From NCBI GenBank assembly GCA_030018745.1, contig JASEHB010000011.1:1-15474 (forward strand): 15,474 nt of DNA, given 5' to 3'. Both the position numbers and the translations under genes were made by a program. Under the pieces are notes generated by a model. That model was not told the origin of the DNA. It saw only the letters and a list, made by a program, of their open reading frames with translations, and ran no database searches. Positions 13,715 through 15,474 of the stretch are shown one piece after another; position 1 is the first letter of the stretch, and each line of letters opens with the position of its first letter. Source of the stretch: Desulfatibacillaceae bacterium (GTDB taxonomy: Bacteria; Desulfobacterota; Desulfobacteria; Desulfobacterales; Desulfatibacillaceae).

Positions 13715-13764
13715 GCCCTGTCAGCTATTGATACCGCTTCCAACAGGGCGCTGCTGGCGGAAGC
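13715..13764 (+). repeat. Interleaved inverted repeats in the leader of the PPC gene
   Basis: GCCCTGT (13715-13721) pairs perfectly with ACAGGGC (13743-13749), and GCTTCC (13736-13741) with GGAAGC (13759-13764). The two stems interlock, so they are either mutually exclusive or form a pseudoknot-like fold. They end about 30 nt before ATG 13796. I could not match them to a known riboswitch class. They may instead be operator sites. Confidence 0.35.
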
Positions 13765-13795
13765 CTGGCTTACTGCACCAACAAGGGGATGAGCC

Positions 13796-14242
13796 ATGAT
13801 TGAGGGCGGTTCTCCGGTTTTCATGGGCCGGATTGATGGCTTGTTGGCCCAGGTTGTGGCAAAAGGCAGCGATGTTTTGGACGCAATTGAAGGCTTTTGC
13901 GCTGTCAACAGCATAGATCTTGCCTTTGTGCAGGTTACAGGCAGGCTTGAGGCGGCGGTTCTGGGTACTTACGACCAGGGCCAGAGTGTTTTTGCCGTGG
14001 AGCAGTACAGGGAAGATTTGGAGATATTATCCTTTTCGGGCATTTTTGCCCAGGCAGATGGCAGGCCCCATGCGGATTTGACCGCAGCCCTTGCCCGCAA
14101 GGATGCAGGCGTTATCGGCGGCAGGGTATTTGGCGGCACTTTGGCCCATGATGCCCTGTTTTTTGTCAGCGCAGTCTCAAAAAGTTCGTTCCGGCTGCAA
14201 TATAATGAAATGACCGGCCTTTTGGGGCCGGTGCTGGAATAG
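13796..14242 (+). CDS. PPC/DUF296-domain protein
   Basis: A 148-aa protein consisting of one PPC domain (plants-and-prokaryotes conserved, DUF296), found in plant AT-hook proteins and as standalone bacterial proteins. Family blocks are visible: opening strands MGRIDGLLAQVVAKGSDVLDAI (split over 10-31), AFVQVTGRLEAAVLGTYD (43-60), LEILSFSGIFAQADGRPHADL (split over 75-95) and AGVIGGRVFGGTLAHDALFFV (split over 104-124). Bacterial members usually have GGH in the last block, but this one has GGR (R110). The biochemical function is unknown; trimer formation is known for the family. AAGGGG precedes ATG 13796. A DNA-binding AT-hook is absent, so a nucleoid role is not supported. It is followed 103 nt later by the aminotransferase gene on the same strand. 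Confidence 0.86.
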   Translation: MIEGGSPVFMGRIDGLLAQVVAKGSDVLDAIEGFCAVNSIDLAFVQVTGRLEAAVLGTYDQGQSVFAVEQYREDLEILSFSGIFAQADGRPHADLTAALARKDAGVIGGRVFGGTLAHDALFFVSAVSKSSFRLQYNEMTGLLGPVLE

Positions 14243-14249
14243 GTTTTTT
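14213..14249 (+). terminator. Weak terminator-like hairpin at the end of the PPC gene
   Basis: ACCGGCC (14213-14219) and GGCCGGT (14226-14232) form a perfect 7-bp stem inside the last codons, and T6 lies at 14244-14249. The T tract starts 11 nt after the stem, further than in a standard intrinsic terminator. Partial read-through into the aminotransferase gene is therefore likely. Confidence 0.3.
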
Positions 14250-14345
14250 ACTCTTGCGGGCATCGTTTGCGGCCCGGCATCTATTAACCGGAAAACGGCA
14301 ATTTTGGCAGGCGTTTTCACAAGCCGCAGCAAGGAGAGCAAAAGG

Positions 14346-15413
14346 ATGCAACAGATACAAGTCACCAGGGTACAGTCGCTAAAAACCCATCCTGCGGAAG
14401 ACAAGCTTGGTTTTGGCACCATTTTCACGGATCATATGTTTATGATGGATCATTTGCCCAAGCAGGGCTGGGTAAACCCGCGCATCGAGCCTTTTGGCCC
14501 CATATCCATGCTGCCCTCCACATCGGTTCTGCATTATGCCCAGGCCGTGTTCGAGGGACTCAAGGCCTATCGCACGGCCAGCGGCTCCGTGCAGCTTTTC
14601 CGCCCCCGCGACAACATGGCCCGGCTCAACAAAAGCTGCAAGCTCCTTTGCATTCCGCCCATAGACGAAGCCTTTGCCCTGAATGCCTTAAAAGAGCTTG
14701 TGAAGCTGGAAAAGGCCTGGGTTCCGGGTGCGGATGGCACATCCTTGTATATCCGGCCAGCCATCATTGCAATGGATCAGTACATCGGCGTTAAGGCTGC
14801 GGACAATTACCTTTTTTTCATCATCCTTTCGCCTGTGGGGGCTTATTACAAGGAAGGCCTCAACCCGGTAAAAATCTGGGTTTCCGAAGACAGGGTGCGC
14901 GCGGTACGCGGCGGCGTGGGCGAGGCCAAGACAGCGGGCAACTATGCTGCAAGCCTTCTGGCAGGCAAAAGGGCGGCAGAAGCCGGCTACACCCAGGTTC
15001 TGTGGCTCGATGGCGTGGAGCGCAGATTTGTCGAGGAAGTCGGGTCCATGAACATCTGTTTTGTCATTGATGGCAAACTTGTTACACCGGCTTTGCAGGG
15101 CAGCATTCTGCCTGGCATCACCCGCGATTCGGTACTTAAGCTTGCCCGCCATTGGGGCATTCCGGTTGAGGAGCGCAAGGTCTCCATTGACGAGCTTTTT
15201 GAGGCCGATGCTGCCGGAAAGCTTGAGGAGTGCTTCGGTACCGGCACGGCTGCTGTTGTCAGCCCCGTGGGCGAGCTTAAGTTTCAGGACAAGATAATGA
15301 AGATAACAAACGGCAAAATTGGCCAGATGACAATGAAGTTCTACAATGCGCTCACCGACATCCAGTATGGCCGCTCGCCGGACCCCTTTGGATGGATTGA
15401 ACCAATAGAGTAA
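14346..15413 (+). CDS. ilvE: Branched-chain amino acid aminotransferase
   Basis: A 355-aa PLP-dependent fold-type IV transaminase that interconverts leucine, isoleucine and valine with their 2-oxo acids using glutamate/2-oxoglutarate. Length and motifs fit the TIGR01123 (BCAT type II) group. Visible motifs are FGTIFTDHMFMMDH (23-36), HYAQAVFEGLKAYR (63-76), RPRDNMARLNKSCKLLCIP (86-104), the PLP Schiff-base lysine K195 in GGVGEAKTAGNYAAS (189-203), FVEEVGSMNICFV (228-240) and LEECFGTGTAAVVSPVG (293-309). I chose ATG 14346 because AAGGAG lies 9 nt upstream; an in-frame TTG at 14304 is less likely. The CxxC redox switch of mammalian BCATs is absent. No ilv or leu biosynthesis genes are nearby, so it is a stand-alone copy in this window. 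Confidence 0.95.
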   Translation: MQQIQVTRVQSLKTHPAEDKLGFGTIFTDHMFMMDHLPKQGWVNPRIEPFGPISMLPSTSVLHYAQAVFEGLKAYRTASGSVQLFRPRDNMARLNKSCKLLCIPPIDEAFALNALKELVKLEKAWVPGADGTSLYIRPAIIAMDQYIGVKAADNYLFFIILSPVGAYYKEGLNPVKIWVSEDRVRAVRGGVGEAKTAGNYAASLLAGKRAAEAGYTQVLWLDGVERRFVEEVGSMNICFVIDGKLVTPALQGSILPGITRDSVLKLARHWGIPVEERKVSIDELFEADAAGKLEECFGTGTAAVVSPVGELKFQDKIMKITNGKIGQMTMKFYNALTDIQYGRSPDPFGWIEPIE

Positions 15414-15452
15414 GCGGTTTTACTGCGTATTTCAAAGCCGGGGAAAGGGTTT

Positions 15453-15473
15453 GGCGCAATTTGCCCGCCTTTT
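15453..15473 (+). terminator. Possible terminator of the aminotransferase gene, cut by the window edge
   Basis: GGCG (15453-15456) and CGCC (15466-15469) pair with a weakly structured interior, followed by T4 (15470-15473). It starts 40 nt after the stop. The stem is short and the sequence ends here, so the call is tentative. Confidence 0.3.
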
Positions 15474-15474
15474 C

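Larger units (their letters stand above)
13416..13795. other. 380-bp intergenic region between divergent LOG and PPC genes
   Basis: I see no convincing protein or RNA gene. It holds three TTTCAAG words (13447, 13463, 13477), which read CTTGAAA toward the LOG gene, with a small GGCCT/AGGCC hairpin at 13471-13489. An AT-rich middle part follows (13560-13670) with a candidate rightward promoter, and then GC-richer inverted repeats (13715-13764) just before the PPC gene. Confidence 0.55.

Noticed and set aside
13676..13792. 38-codon plus-strand frame (TTG start) ending 3 nt before the PPC gene
   Set aside because: It has no ribosome binding site and a TTG start, and it overlaps the inverted repeats. 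Plausible-looking composition alone is not enough.
13660..13914. 84-codon minus-strand frame overlapping the PPC start
   Set aside because: It overlaps the well-supported PPC gene and the leader, with no recognisable domain.
1..15474. Mobile element, prophage, toxin-antitoxin or defence island
   Set aside because: No transposase, integrase, terminal repeats, tRNA attachment site or defence-family protein was found, and composition looks uniform across the window.

Overview
The window has roughly balanced GC and reads like an ordinary chromosomal segment of an anaerobic deltaproteobacterium (Desulfobacterota, probably of the sulfate-reducer type). This is inferred from the gene mix: a DUF3786-like protein with a corrinoid-protein-type 4Fe-4S motif, histidine kinases of the AHxIRN...GG type, a PAS domain with a C-x10-C-x2-C signature, and a sigma-54 activator. 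No rRNA, tRNA, CRISPR array, transposase, phage gene or recognisable defence system was found.

Positions 1-4270 hold a leftward three-gene signalling operon. A membrane histidine kinase (2113-4014) is followed by a soluble receiver-kinase fusion (956-2116) and by a PAS-PAS-AAA+ sigma-54 activator cut by the left edge (1-959). Both junctions overlap by 4 nt (GTGA, then ATGA). The 256-bp divergent region 4015-4270 holds two TTGCA-N6-TTGCA elements, one facing each flanking gene, that resemble imperfect -24/-12 promoters. It also has a long dyad.

Positions 4271-5083 carry the only rightward gene of the left half, the Fe-S/DUF3786-like protein. It is separated by a bidirectional terminator from a leftward outer-membrane beta-barrel gene (5178-5795) that has its own strong sigma-70 promoter.

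Positions 5925-12553 hold a leftward run: a 759-aa helical protein of unknown function, a GT-C glycosyltransferase-like membrane protein with TPRs, a nitroreductase, a GmhA-like SIS isomerase, and a PAP2 phosphatase with an extra C-terminal domain. The last four are tightly spaced (9-40 nt gaps). Three of them point to cell-envelope glycan or lipid chemistry.

Positions 12593-13415 hold a LOG-family nucleotide phosphoribohydrolase, whose transcript ends in a structured region with a rho-independent terminator. A 380-bp gene-poor region follows. It leads rightward into a PPC/DUF296 protein (13796-14242) and a branched-chain aminotransferase (14346-15413).

Most genes fall in known families. The less ordinary items are the architecture of the sigma-54 signalling operon and its promoter-like repeats, the unclassified 759-aa protein, the PAP2 fusion with altered motifs, and the structured 3' region after the LOG gene. 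I see no clear evidence of a wholly new system.
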